Source of the DNA: Campanula takesimana
Taxonomy: Eukaryota; Streptophyta; Magnoliopsida; Asterales; Campanulaceae
DNA length: 64,000 nucleotides
Direction of reading: 5' to 3'
NCBI GenBank assembly: GCA_026119855.1
Contig: JAOWBW010000025.1
Location: forward strand, 1,984,001-2,048,000
The notes below the pieces were generated by a model. That model made no database searches. It had not been told where the DNA came from and was given only the letters and a program-made list of their open reading frames with translations. Shown piece after piece: positions 11,297 through 21,575 of this stretch; position 1 is the stretch's first letter; each line of letters begins with the position of its first letter. The position numbers were made by a program, and so were the translations under genes.

Positions 11297-13564
11297 GTGG
11301 AAGCCATGAGACAGAGAGGGATAGCCGTCGTATTTGAGAATGATGGAGGTTTTTTGGAAATCACGGAGGAAAAGGAGGTTGAAAATATGCAAACCCGGGG
11401 TTATAACCGAGTTCCTCCTCCCCAAACTTACCCTAATGTGTCCACCTCACGTCCCGCATTCCAAACCACCATTCACCAAAGTGTGCCCACCACCTAAGTT
11501 CCTTTTATCCCGCCGGAAGGATTTCCTATGTGCCCGCCCGGATTCAACCCGTATGGTCTGATCCCAACAAGTCGAGCACCCTTAGCCCCGACCACCACCG
11601 GGTTACCACCTCCGGCCTTGCCAACCTCCTCCCAAGGGGTGCCATACCCATTTCACTACCCGATAGCACAGACCCTTGAAGCCACCCCATCATACATCCC
11701 AGCAAATAACTCGGGACATGGGTATGTCTACACTCATACTCCACCTCAAAGCCTTCCCCCGGTAGTACCATCCACCACTGTGCCTCCAACTGTAATGCCA
11801 GTGAAAACCCAAACCATGGGATCCATCGACTCTAGCCCGCATGTGGACCCTCAAATGGGATGGTTGGTGGAGAAGTTGAAATAAATGGAAGAAAGGTTTG
11901 AAGGGATGAACGAGAAGAAGTCCACCTTGGGAATCACCGATCCCGATAAAATTGTTCCCCTCCCTCACAGATTTAAAATGCCAGAGATTGATAAGTTTGA
12001 TGGAACTGCTTGCCCCCAGACTCATCTCAATGCCTACACCTTAGTAATGAGGGCGAAGGGTTGTACCGTGCAACAAATGGCCGATCACTTTCAACTTTCT
12101 CTGAGAGGAAATGCACTCAAATGGTTTTTCAACCTAAAGGATGAATCTCGTGTCACATGGGACCGGATCAAAGAAGCATTCCTCACCAAATACCGGTCTA
12201 ACTTGGAATGGGAAATCAATCGCACTGACTTGCAAGGCACCTTGCAAAAGAACGACGAACCAATTGGTGAATTTTACAAGAGATGGAATTACAATTTTGG
12301 AGAAATTTCCAATCCGCCCACTGAGGATGAACAATTAGATATTTTTCAGTCATGCCTGAAACCCCAATTGCGAGATTTGATCAGTCACCACTTTTACCCC
12401 AATCTCCGGGCTATGGTAATCGCAGGGTCCAAGTTTGAGAAAACTCTCAGCGAGCAGTCCTCCGCCCAAGGTAGTGGTAATTCCTACAGATATCGCCCTC
12501 CAACGACCGGTAAAGGGAAAGAAACCCCAGGGGTAGTTAACAACATCCAAGGGGAAAACCTGGGACAAACTCTACAAAGGGCCGGAAACCCGAAGAGACG
12601 TCCGTATGTGACGTTTGAAGATTTCGGGATGCCTATGAGCAAGGTATTTGAGGGGCTAGTCAAGCAAGGTCTTGTAAAGCCTTTAGTTAACTACCAACCT
12701 AGGAATCCCGAGAAACACCTCGACAAAAGTAGGAGATGTCCCTTTCACAATTATCACAGACACAACACTAATGATTGTTCCGTAGTAAAGCGTATCATCC
12801 TTAACCTGATTGACAAGGGGAAGCTTGAACACCCTCGTGGTCCGAATGTACTCAACAACCCCTTCCCCAACAACAGTGCCATCAACATGATTGAGTTCCG
12901 GCAAAACAGCGTGAACATGATTGAGCTTGGGGAACCAGCACCGGTAACCTTCTAGGAATTTAATACCCTACTGATGGAAATCGAGGAGAGATGGAAAGAC
13001 ATCATGTGGGTGTGTGTAAAAAAGGGAGAGATGAATTACCCCCCAGATTGTATGATGGCCAACATACTAAGTGCAAGGGTCCCGCACCGGAATGCCGACG
13101 ACTTGGTCGTGATTAAACTCACTGAACACAGTCTAACCTACGAAGAATGCATGGAGGAAATGAGAAGGGCCATTAATAATAAGGTGGAAGGCAAAAGACA
13201 CAATCCAAATAGGTGTTGTACTCCTCACAACGATCATTTCCATGTCATAGAACCATGTAGCTCGTCAACCGGCAAAAGATTGGTTGAAAAGGTATGTCCC
13301 TGCAATGAGGAAAATGTGTCTGAAGTGGCAAGAAGCCCGGATATTCCCAATTATGAGGAGCACCTCACCCAAATGAGAGGGGCGATCCGCTCCATGTCTC
13401 GCGAAGAGCTCTGGATCTTATATGAAAGTGATGATGATGAAGTATCTTCCTATGTGCCTCTCCGTATCCTGTCCCAAAGTGAAGAGGAAGGATTTCCGGC
13501 TTTAGCTGATTTCTTAACCTTGCCTCCACTTTCGCCACCACCTCAGTTTGGCGATGATGGGTAG
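11297..13564 (+). pseudogene. gag: Element A gag, main part (multiple stops)
   Basis: Continuation of the gag frame that begins at 2581. A proline-rich stretch is followed by a retrotransposon gag domain from about 11930 (PLPHRFKMPEIDKFDG, then LRGNALKWFFNL) and a Cys/His-rich segment near 12735 (RCPFHNYHRHNTNDC), ending in a Ser/Pro-rich tail. The frame is kept throughout but broken by stops at 11495 (TAA), 11882 (TAA), 12953 (TAG) and 13562 (TAG). The stops are those made by C-to-T or G-to-A change in Gln or Trp codons. The protein would form the particle core. Element C is inserted at its 3' end. Confidence 0.85.
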
Positions 13565-13568
13565 TTAT

Positions 13569-14554
13569 TGTTAGTGTAAACAGAGGTGTTACCTCAGATG
13601 TTATCACTGGCAGTCATGTGCTACCCGGCGAAAAAATGTGTTATAGTTTTACATTTCTTTCCATAATAATTTTTATACTAATGTCCTAATATTATTGTCT
13701 AGATGGCTGTATTTTTGGTCCATATTTAGGTTATATTAAGGTGGAAAGTAAAGCTAAATACATAGAGAATGGATTAAAGAAGAGTTATTCATAAATGGTG
13801 ATTTATGGATAGCTTTCAACATCTTTAACATGTGGGTAAATGATAAAAACGTGGGAAGACTTATTCCAAGAAGTTGTTGCTGATTAAAATGAAGAGTACA
13901 AGCATGATGAAGCTCGGAGTGCAACTAGGCGAAGCATGGACTTGGGCTTCAAGTTTGTGGTTGAGAAAAACAAGGAAAGAGGACTAAGTCTTCCACAAAA
14001 ATAGGGAAGCATGATCAACACACTCTCCCACTCTCCCCACTCGCTAACAACAGCCCAAGGCTGTTTATTTGAGTAGCCCTCAAGTCTTTGATGGATATAA
14101 ATAGTGCTAGGATGGACACTTTGTAACCAAGCCAAAAATATCACACACATCCATAGCACAAAGATCAAAGTACTCTTGGCTCCTTTAAGATTCTTTCTCC
14201 CATACACTCTTTTATCACTCAAATACTTCGGGTTTGAGTGAGTTTTGGTTAGGATAGAATCTTGTACTTTGTTCTTAGTTTGGTTCCATAGAGAGTATAT
14301 CATATTAGTTATAGGGAACCTTTTGACTTTGTATTTGGTACACTTATTAAATATAAAGTTTTCGCCTAAGGGCAATCTCAAGTTATATTTATATAACTTG
14401 AGAAAAATATATCTCTTGTGCTATTTATTTTTCCGCTGCAAAACTCTTATATTTTCGGGTGTGTGTATTCTGTCCGTCAGCGTGTGTTACCTGGGGTGTT
14501 ACCTAACACTTGAGGTAACATCTGTTCTCAAAAAGCCTTTGACAAACATTTTCA
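13569..14554 (+). repeat. Element C 5' LTR
   Basis: Begins TGTTAGTG, ends ATTTTCA. TATA box TATAAATA at 14096-14103. A perfect 8 bp-stem hairpin (TGTTACCT / AGGTAACA, 14497-14520) sits near the 3' end, and GTGTTACCT with GATGTTATC sits near the 5' end; the same motif recurs through the element. Confidence 0.95.
14096..14103 (+). promoter_or_regulatory. Element C LTR TATA box
   Basis: TATAAATA, conserved in the 3' LTR as CTATAAATAG near 21113. About 450 bp before the LTR end. Confidence 0.65.
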
Positions 14555-14556
14555 AT

Positions 14557-14569
14557 TGGTATCAGAGCC
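14557..14569 (+). other. Element C primer-binding site
   Basis: TGGTATCAGAGCC two bases after the LTR end, complementary to initiator methionine tRNA, as in B and I. Confidence 0.92.
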
Positions 14570-14608
14570 CGGTCACTTGACATACTAAGTGGTTCATTCC
14601 AGTTTGTC

Positions 14609-16207
14609 ATGGCTTTCGATCCTGCTAATCCCAATCAGAAACGTCTTCCTATTTTAGATGGCTCGAATTATGCTTATTGGAAGATCCACCTACGCTCGCA
14701 TATCAAATCAATTGATCTTCGGGCTTGGCGATCTATAACAAATGGTTACTCTCTTCCTATGTTACCTCCAGATGAAGATGGTGACGTACAAGTCAAACTT
14801 GAATCTGAGTGGACTAATGAAGAGATTAATCTAGCGAATTTCAATGAAAAAGCACTTAATGCTATTTTTGAGTGGGTTGATATGCATATTTTCAAACTTA
14901 TTCAAAATAGTTCCACTGCTCAAGAAGCATGGGAAACTTTACAAAGGTTTTGTGAAGGTGATACTAGTGTGCGTGAAAATAAGCTTAGAACTCTCACTGG
15001 CAAATTTGAAAGGTTGAGGATGAGTGATAATGAAACTCTTTCATCTTATTTTGAAAAATTGTTTGATATTGCAAATGAGTGTCAACTTTTAGGTGAACCT
15101 TTTACCAACAAACAACTTGTTTCAAAAGCTATTCGAACTCTCCCTGAGCGATTCAATATGAAAGTTTCATCTATTGAAAAAGCTCACAATCTTTCTACCA
15201 TGAACATCAATTCTTTAATGATCATTTTGAAAAATTTTGAGTCAAATCTCCTTGAACAAAGTGAGGCTTCTAAAGGAAAAAATGTTGCTTTAAAAGTGAA
15301 ATCCTCAGATTTTTCAAATGATGATGAAGATGAAATTTTTGAAGAATTGGATGAAAGTGCCAGTGTTGCTTTACTTGCTAGAAAATATAATGCAATGGTT
15401 AAAAAGTTTAACAATGAAAAAGTGCAGGCAAAAGCAAAGGAGAAACAAACCAAGGTGTATGATTCGATGCCAAGAAGGACGTTCCCATCTTCCCAGAAGT
15501 CAAATCCAATGCGTAGGACATCCTCAGATCAATCGAGATCTGATCCCAAATACGTTGATTCAATTCAATGTCATGCTTGTTCGGGATGGGGTCACTATGC
15601 AAATGAGTGTGCCAACACTCTAAGGAAAAAAGGAAAGAACTTATGGGTTTCCCTAAGTGACAATGAAGATGAAGGACAAGTCCAGGAGGAAGAACCAGAT
15701 CAAACAATCATGTTTGTCACACTCAGTGACTCACAGTCTGAACATGTTACCAGAGATGTTATGTCCACTGAGATAACATCTGAGATAACACCTGGCAGGT
15801 ATAACAATTTCAGTTCATATAATGATGTTTGTTTCGTGGTTTCCACTAACCTTGATGCAGGAAGTTCACAAGAGGATGAGCTGAGCAAAGATGAACTCAT
15901 TGCTGGGTTAAAGAACCTTTATGAGGAGTTGCTCAAGGAATGGAAGAAAGAGAAGAAAATGGTTAAAACTTTAACCAAGATGAATGATGGACTCAAGGCC
16001 TACTTGACTCGTTTGGAAGTTCAAGCATCCAAGAGAGATGTCGAGCTAGAGAAAGTCAAGGCCAAATTGACTTTAGCCGAAACCACCTTGAAGAAAATCA
16101 ACACCGGATCATCCAAACTGGATGAGATTCTCAATTTGAGTAAGCCTCTCAAAGCAGGTATTGGTTTCCGAGAATCATTAGATAAAATTATTTCTTATTT
16201 GAATTGA
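14609..16207 (+). CDS. gag: Element C gag (532 aa, open)
   Basis: Capsid/nucleocapsid protein of the copia particle. It starts MAFDPANPNQ forty bases after the primer site and has a UBN2-type copia gag fold signature (LDGSNYAYWKIHLRSHI near residue 20), a zinc knuckle CHACSGWGHYANEC at about 321-334, and an acidic and then coiled-coil C terminus (from about residue 430). The long C-terminal extension is typical of SIRE/Maximus gag. Residues encoded at about 15745-15800 (VTRDV, TSEITPG) come from copies of the element's own GTTACC/GATAACA motif. The frame is intact although pol is dead. Confidence 0.85.
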   Translation: MAFDPANPNQKRLPILDGSNYAYWKIHLRSHIKSIDLRAWRSITNGYSLPMLPPDEDGDVQVKLESEWTNEEINLANFNEKALNAIFEWVDMHIFKLIQNSSTAQEAWETLQRFCEGDTSVRENKLRTLTGKFERLRMSDNETLSSYFEKLFDIANECQLLGEPFTNKQLVSKAIRTLPERFNMKVSSIEKAHNLSTMNINSLMIILKNFESNLLEQSEASKGKNVALKVKSSDFSNDDEDEIFEELDESASVALLARKYNAMVKKFNNEKVQAKAKEKQTKVYDSMPRRTFPSSQKSNPMRRTSSDQSRSDPKYVDSIQCHACSGWGHYANECANTLRKKGKNLWVSLSDNEDEGQVQEEEPDQTIMFVTLSDSQSEHVTRDVMSTEITSEITPGRYNNFSSYNDVCFVVSTNLDAGSSQEDELSKDELIAGLKNLYEELLKEWKKEKKMVKTLTKMNDGLKAYLTRLEVQASKRDVELEKVKAKLTLAETTLKKINTGSSKLDEILNLSKPLKAGIGFRESLDKIISYLN

Positions 16208-16223
16208 ACATGAAATATGTTTT

Positions 16224-16758
16224 GTGAAAGAACGTACTTTTGATCAAAATTCTTTCTCTAATAACTCTTCTGACAAAAGAAAAGTGTGTCAATACTGTCA
16301 CACCTCTGGACATTTTAAAAATAAGTGCAATACTCTTTCAAAGAAACAGTCCAGTTATTTTGTGTTACCTGAAGTGTTACCCAGCACTCTAGATAACACA
16401 TTCTGTCAGAAGGTCAAAAACAAAAAAAAAAAAGTCATGGAAACCAAAATCTAAATTGAGATGCGATGTTGTTTACACCGCTCCAAAGATAAATATTGAA
16501 GGATCGTGGTACTTTGATAGTGGATGTTCACGTCACATGACGGGAACAAAGTTGTTTTTGAAAGACTATGAATCTTTTCAAGGAGGTAGTGTAACTTATG
16601 GTGGTGGAAGTAAAAGCAATATAATAGGAAAAGGGACACTAAATGTGACTGGTTTTCCTGCCTTAAAAAATGTCTTACATGTAGATGGTCTTGTTGCTAA
16701 TTTAATTAGTATTAGCCAACTTTGTGATGACAATTTAAAGGTAAAATTCAACAAAATC
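16224..16758 (+). pseudogene. pol: Element C pol start: second zinc knuckle and protease (frameshifted)
   Basis: 16224-16454 encodes a second zinc knuckle (CQYCHTSGHFKNKC). An A-run near 16421 shifts the frame, and 16456 onward encodes the aspartic protease (WYFDSGCSRHMT, active-site DSG) up to the SINE insertion at 16759. SIRE-type elements place gag and pol in separate frames or behind a stop, so the gap after 16207 may be natural; the A-run shift is probably damage. Confidence 0.8.
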
Positions 16759-16926
16759 TTTTTTTTTTATTTTATTCAACTCACCCACCCACCCACCCAC
16801 ACACACATGCATGCTCAGAAGCGCCTAGGAGATAAATTCTAGGGAGAGAAAGCCTTCCCTCTAACTTCTGGGGGGATCGAACCCATGACCTCCAGGTTGG
16901 AAGCCAAGAGCTCTAGCCATCAGGCC
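16759..16926 (-). mobile_element. tRNA-derived SINE inserted in element C
   Basis: Read on the - strand it starts GGCCTGATGGC (RNA polymerase III A box, 16916-16927), has a B box GGTTCGATCCC (complement of 16873-16883), then a GT/GGGT-rich stretch and an A-rich tail (T-run at 16759-16769 on +). Possible target duplication AAATC at 16754-16758 and 16927-16931, extendable to 7 bp with one mismatch. It splits the protease-integrase region of C. Confidence 0.85.
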
Positions 16927-16931
16927 AAATC

Positions 16932-18240
16932 CCCATGTGCTTGTGAAGTCTTTGATTATACTAACAATTGTGTGATGACAGGAATTAGATCAAGTGACAA
17001 TTGTTATCTTGTTGAAGACAAACAGGTGTGCCATTTGGCAAAAATAGATGTCACTACATTGTGGCATCAAAAGTTTGGACATGCCAATTATCGAAACTTG
17101 AAGAACATTTTCAAGTTTGAGGCTGTCAAAGGAGTCCCTAAACTGAATCTTAATAACAAAATGGTTTGTGGAGACTGTCTTAAAAATGAGGAGACTCATG
17201 TTACCCAGTGTGCTGCCTAACACCAAGAGCAACACTTCGGGACAACACATTGTTTTCAGCTTTTGCACATGGACCTTATGGGTCCAATCGAGGTAGAAAT
17301 CTTGGGAGGTAAGAGGTATATTTTTGTTATAGTTGATGATTTCTCTAGGTTTTCATGGGTATATTTCCTAAGAGAAAAATCTGAAACTTTAGATAAATTT
17401 AAACTCTTGCACTCCAAAATCAAAAACATGTTTTGCTCACCTCGTTTTCGTATAAGATCTAATCATGGAAAATAATTTACAAATGTTTCCTTTTATACTT
17501 TTTGTAAGAAAAAGGGGATAAACCATGATTTTTCAGTATCAAAATCACATCAACGGAATGGGGTGGCCGAAAAGAAAAATAGGACATTCCTTGATATGGC
17601 CCGGGTCATGTTATTTTCAAAACGGATTTCAAAAAGATTTTGGGCTGAAGCTTTGAGCACGGCTTGTCACATTTTAAATAGAGTCTTTCTAAGACCTGGT
17701 TTAACAATGACACCCTATGAGATTTTGAATTGGAAGAAACCACATGTACATTACTTTCATGTGTTTGGGTGTGTATGTTTCATATTAAAAGACTGGGATT
17801 ACTTAGCTAAGTTTTACTCTAAGAGTGATAAAGGCATTTTTCTTGGATATTCTCAAGATAATCATGCATATCGAGTGTATAATTTAAGCTTGGGAACTAT
17901 TCAAGAATATGTGAACATTGTTTTTGACGATCTGTTAAGTGTTACAGATAAACTAGGTGATTATCCTCTCATGATACAGATGGAACAACCTCAAAGTGAA
18001 TTTGACATTTATGTTGGACCGGATGTTGTCATAAGTGCTGGACCAGATGTTGGCCCCAGTGTTACCGCACCTGAGGCAACACCAGAGATAACAGCAGAAG
18101 TCAGTCCAGTTGCAGAAAATGAAAATAATGAGGACTCCAATAGAGTAGATGATCCCGTCAGAAGAGTTCCCCCGTTGAAGATTCAAAAGAATCATCCTAT
18201 ATCCCAAGTGATAGGGAGATTAGACTAAGGGATACAAACT
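16932..18240 (+). pseudogene. pol: Element C integrase remnant; RT and RNase H deleted
   Basis: Resumes pol after the SINE: GAG-pre-integrase and zinc-binding segment (LWHQKFGHANYRNL, then CGDCLKNEE near 17170), integrase core with HMDLMGPI near 17268, VDDFSRFSWVYF near 17332, RSNHGK* where RSDHG is expected (catalytic Asp changed to Asn, then stop near 17473), and GVAEKKNRT near 17560. Stops and at least one frameshift break it. The linker at 18000-18100 (GPSVTAPEATPEITAEV) is built from the element's dispersed motif. The frame dies near 18240 just before RT would start; no RT or RNase H remains. Confidence 0.85.
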
Positions 18241-19620
18241 AGAGGTAAGGAACCGGTTAATTATCGAGACATGGTAAACCATTCATGTTTTCTTTCTATG
18301 CTTGATTCTAAAAATATTTTTTTTGAAAGATGAATATTTAATTCAAGTTTTTAACCATAAGAGATTTTCTAACTTGAAGAAGTCTCTTGTTCCGTGTCTT
18401 GTTTAATCCCCTTGGATCATCTTTGTTGTTGTATAATATTTTACTTTTTATTTAAAAAATAAATAAATTATTTTTTATGTTTCTGTTTTCAATCTGTCAA
18501 TGGGTAGTCTTTTCTATCCATTGATGGTGGCACATACTGACCTTTTTGTTATGATAGGAAAACACTCAAGGTAACATCTTTGATAAAATTCTCTTTGTAC
18601 TCAAAAGTGACAAAGTCACTAACGTTTTGATGAAATCAGAGGCATAAAGGCTAAAAATCTCAGATAATACTTCCTTAGTAGCTCGGGGCACGGCGCTCGC
18701 TACGACGATGCACTCTTGCCAAAGGGAGATGTTATCTTGTGACTTGTACTAAGTATTAGGAACATGGAGCTCACAGCTACAGTGTATCCTACTTGAAAGG
18801 TACAAATCACCTAAGCATATTTACACTTTATAAGGACTCGGGGCACGGAGCTCGCTACTACGATGCTTCCTTGTAGATAAAAAAGTGTTAATATGTTTAA
18901 AAAATGCTTAAATTAAAGACAAGCTTGTTATGTTTGAAATACTTGAAAATAAAGAAAAAGCTTGTTAAGCCTCAATTGCTTATTAAAGAAGAATATCTCT
19001 GCCTCAAGTGTTTTAAAAAATGAGGCTTGCCTTAAAATGTCTTGTTTTAATTTTATCAAGGGATGTTTATCACAAATGATATCTTAAGTATTACCATCGT
19101 TGCCATTAACACATTAGTGTGTGCTACATTAGTTTTTTTATTTTTTATTTTCGGATTTGTTCATTAAATTTTCAAAGTTTGAAAGTCTTTTATTTTTAAA
19201 GAGTTTACAATTTTGAAAAAGTCTTAAACAAATCTTTTTAATTGTGGTAAAATATTCTAGTAACTATTTCCCTAAAATCTTGGATTCTATCTTCATTTTT
19301 GTGTTGGAATCGGTTACTCTTTCTTTTACCCGTCCTTTTTTCTTTTTACTTATTAGTTTTATTTTTTTTCGTTTTCTTTTAAACTTAAAAAAAAAAAAAA
19401 AACGTGGCCGCCGTTTGTGTAGGCCGGATGTGTAGGGAGTTGGGTATTTTGTGTGCAAGTAAATAGGGGGAGTTTGATAAGGTTTATTTAAAATGTGAGT
19501 AAATGTAGGAGTCTTAGTTAATTTAGATGATAAGAGTTAAGTTTAAATTAATTTCTTCTCCTATTCACATTCCTTAACCTCCTAAAATCCTATCCCTATT
19601 TACTCTCTCTTTCTCTCTCA
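18241..19620 (+). other. Element C non-coding region replacing RT/RNase H
   Basis: About 1.4 kb, AT-rich, no recognisable gene. A roughly 35 bp segment built around CTCGGGGCACGG occurs twice (near 18678 and 18838). Motif GATGTTATC at about 18731 and AGGTAACA at about 18570. This is the usual place of a pol deletion joined to the element's pol-3' ORF spacer. Confidence 0.6.
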
Positions 19621-19628
19621 AACGCACC

Positions 19629-19733
19629 TATATACTCCCTCCTCTTCATCGCTTTTTCTCTATCTCAGCAACCTTCCCCAAATCAAAAACCCGTCTAAAA
19701 AAATTCTCCTTTTCTACCTTTCAAAATTCAACA
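19629..19733 (+). promoter_or_regulatory. Element C putative internal promoter and leader of the extra ORF
   Basis: TATATACTCC at 19629 followed by a pyrimidine-rich, gene-like 5' leader and CAACAATGG around the start codon at 19734. Element I has the same arrangement on its strand (TATATATATACTC, pyrimidine tract, ATG). Inferred from sequence only. Confidence 0.5.
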
Positions 19734-20174
19734 ATGGCTTCACCTTCCCAAAACCCTAACCAATCTGCACCTCAAGAGGAGTCACCGGGTGTTGTCTCGG
19801 GTGTTACTTCACCTATGGACATATCTCCCATGGTTTCCAATATCTCTCCATCTATGGCCATGTCCATTGATGATCCTTCCATGGTTGCTACTTCAGTCCA
19901 ACCTACCCCAACCGTGTGACTGCCTCTTAACCACCTGTTACCGCCTCCAAGAAACCCAAAAGAAAAGCCCCTTCTTCCTCCATTTAAAGAAGACACCATC
20001 GACTTCATTAATTTGATTTCTTCCCAACCTGGGGGAGATGTTGGTGCTGGTACTAGTGCTGCTACTGATGCTGCTACTGATGCTGTTGGTGATATTGGTA
20101 CAGCTCGTGTTGCTGATGATGTTACTAGAGATGCTGGTACTAGTGATGAGCCAGATGATGGAGAACAAGAATAA
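19734..20174 (+). pseudogene. Element C extra ORF between pol and 3' LTR
   Basis: I do not recognise the product. It begins MASPSQNPNQSAPQEE in a good start context, runs as a Ser/Pro-rich low-complexity protein, and has a stop at 19917. In a second frame just downstream is VTASKKPKRKAPSSS, a basic patch like a nuclear localisation signal, so one frameshift plus a stop have broken it. The 3' part is Ala/Thr/Asp-rich and includes the motif-derived DVTRDAGTSDE. SIRE-type elements often carry an additional, sometimes env-like, ORF exactly here; no membrane segment is visible in this one. Its own TATA-like start lies 105 bp upstream. Confidence 0.55.
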
Positions 20175-20570
20175 GAAGAAGAATAACCTTGTTTAAAGGT
20201 TGATGTTGCCAATGGCTTTTATGGTACTTTTGAATGGTTTCAAAAACAATTTTCGTTTGTGGTGGTTTGGTTTTTAAAACAATTCGTATTTTAGTTCTTA
20301 ATTTAGAACTTTAATACTTTGGTGGTTATGCTTTGGTTTATGACTTGTGGTTTTGTGGATTTTAAAACTTTGATTTACTTTTTGTTTTAAACTACTAATT
20401 GTTTTAAACATGGTTCTACTTTACAATTAGTATATTAAGTAAATCTTTGTTGTTTCGGTTAACTCCATGATTAAGGGGGAGTTAATCTTTGGTGAAATGC
20501 TCTGTTATATTGTATATGGCTAACATATGTTACAGGTACCATCACTTAGGAGGTTGGAAAGAAATGCACA
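20175..20570 (+). other. Element C 3' untranslated spacer
   Basis: AT-rich, no gene. Contains a second purine block (ATTAAGGGGGAGTTAATC near 20471) similar to the tract before the LTR, possibly an upstream purine tract. Confidence 0.5.
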
Positions 20571-20585
20571 AACTAAGGGGGAGAT
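20571..20585 (+). other. Element C polypurine tract
   Basis: AACTAAGGGGGAGAT immediately before the 3' LTR, same form as the tract of element I (AAATAGGGGGAGAT). Confidence 0.85.
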
Positions 20586-21570
20586 TGTTAGTGTAAACAG
20601 AGGTGTTACCTCAGATGTTATCGCTGGCAGTCATGTGCTACTCGGCGAAAAATGTGTTATAGTTTTACATTTTTTCCATAATAATTTTTATACTAATGTC
20701 CTAATATTATTGTCTAGATGGCTGTATTTTTGGTCCATATTTCAGATTATATTAAGGTGGAAATTAAAGCTAAATACATGGAGAATGGATTAAAGAAGAG
20801 TTATTCATAAATGGTGATTTATGGATAACTTTCAACATCTTTAACATGTGGGTAAATGATAAAAACGTGGGAAGACTTATTCCAAGAAGTTGTTGCTGAT
20901 TAAAATGAAGAGTACAAGCATGATGAAGCTCGGAGTGCAACTAGGCGAAGCATGGACTTGGGCTTCAAGTTTGTGGTTGAGAAAAACAAGGAAAGAGGAC
21001 TAAGTCTTCCACAAAAATAGGGAAGCATGCTCAACACACTCTCCGACTCTCCCCACTCGCCAACAACAGCCCAAGGCTGTTTATTTGAGTAGCCCTCAAG
21101 TCTTTGATGGCTATAAATAGTGCTAGGATGGACACTTTGTAACCAAGCCAAAAATATCACACACATCCATAGCACAAAGATCAAAGTACTCTTGGCTCTT
21201 TTAAGATTCTTTCTCCCATACACTCTTTTATCACTCTAATACTTCGGGTTTGAGTGAATTTTGCTTAGGATAGAATCTTGTACTTTGTTCTTAATTTGGT
21301 TCCATAGAGAGTATATCATATTAGTTATAGGGAACCTTTTGACTTTGTATTTGGTACACTTATTAAATATAAAGTTTTCGCCTAAGGGCAATCTCAAGTT
21401 ATATTTATATAACTTGAGAAAAATATATATCTTGTGATATTTATTTTTCCGCTGCAAAACTCCTATATTTTCGGGTGTGTGTATTCTGTCCGTCAGCGTG
21501 TGTTACCTGGGGTGTTACCTAACACTTGAGGTAACATCTGTTCTCAGAAAGCCTTTGAAAAACATTTTCA
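20586..21570 (+). repeat. Element C 3' LTR
   Basis: 985 bp, about 2 percent different from the 5' LTR by eye. Ends TTTTCA before GTTGT, the altered target duplication. Confidence 0.95.
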
Positions 21571-21575
21571 GTTGT

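Larger units (their letters stand above)
13569..21570 (+). mobile_element. Element C: SIRE-like Ty1/copia element, defective, in element A
   Basis: Two LTRs of 986 and 985 bp (about 22 differences by eye), copia primer site, long gag with two zinc knuckles, protease and integrase, an extra ORF before the 3' LTR, and a purine tract. Flanks GTTAT (13564-13568) and GTTGT (21571-21575) are the target duplication with one change. RT and RNase H are missing after 18240, so it cannot move by itself. A SINE interrupts protease-integrase. Confidence 0.93.

Noticed and set aside
13884..14381. 165-codon frame on the - strand
   Set aside because: Lies wholly in the element C LTR and is repeated, shortened, in the 3' LTR.
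16873..16927. Stand-alone tRNA gene
   Set aside because: A and B boxes are present but there is no cloverleaf acceptor stem, and the unit ends in an A-tail, so it is a SINE.
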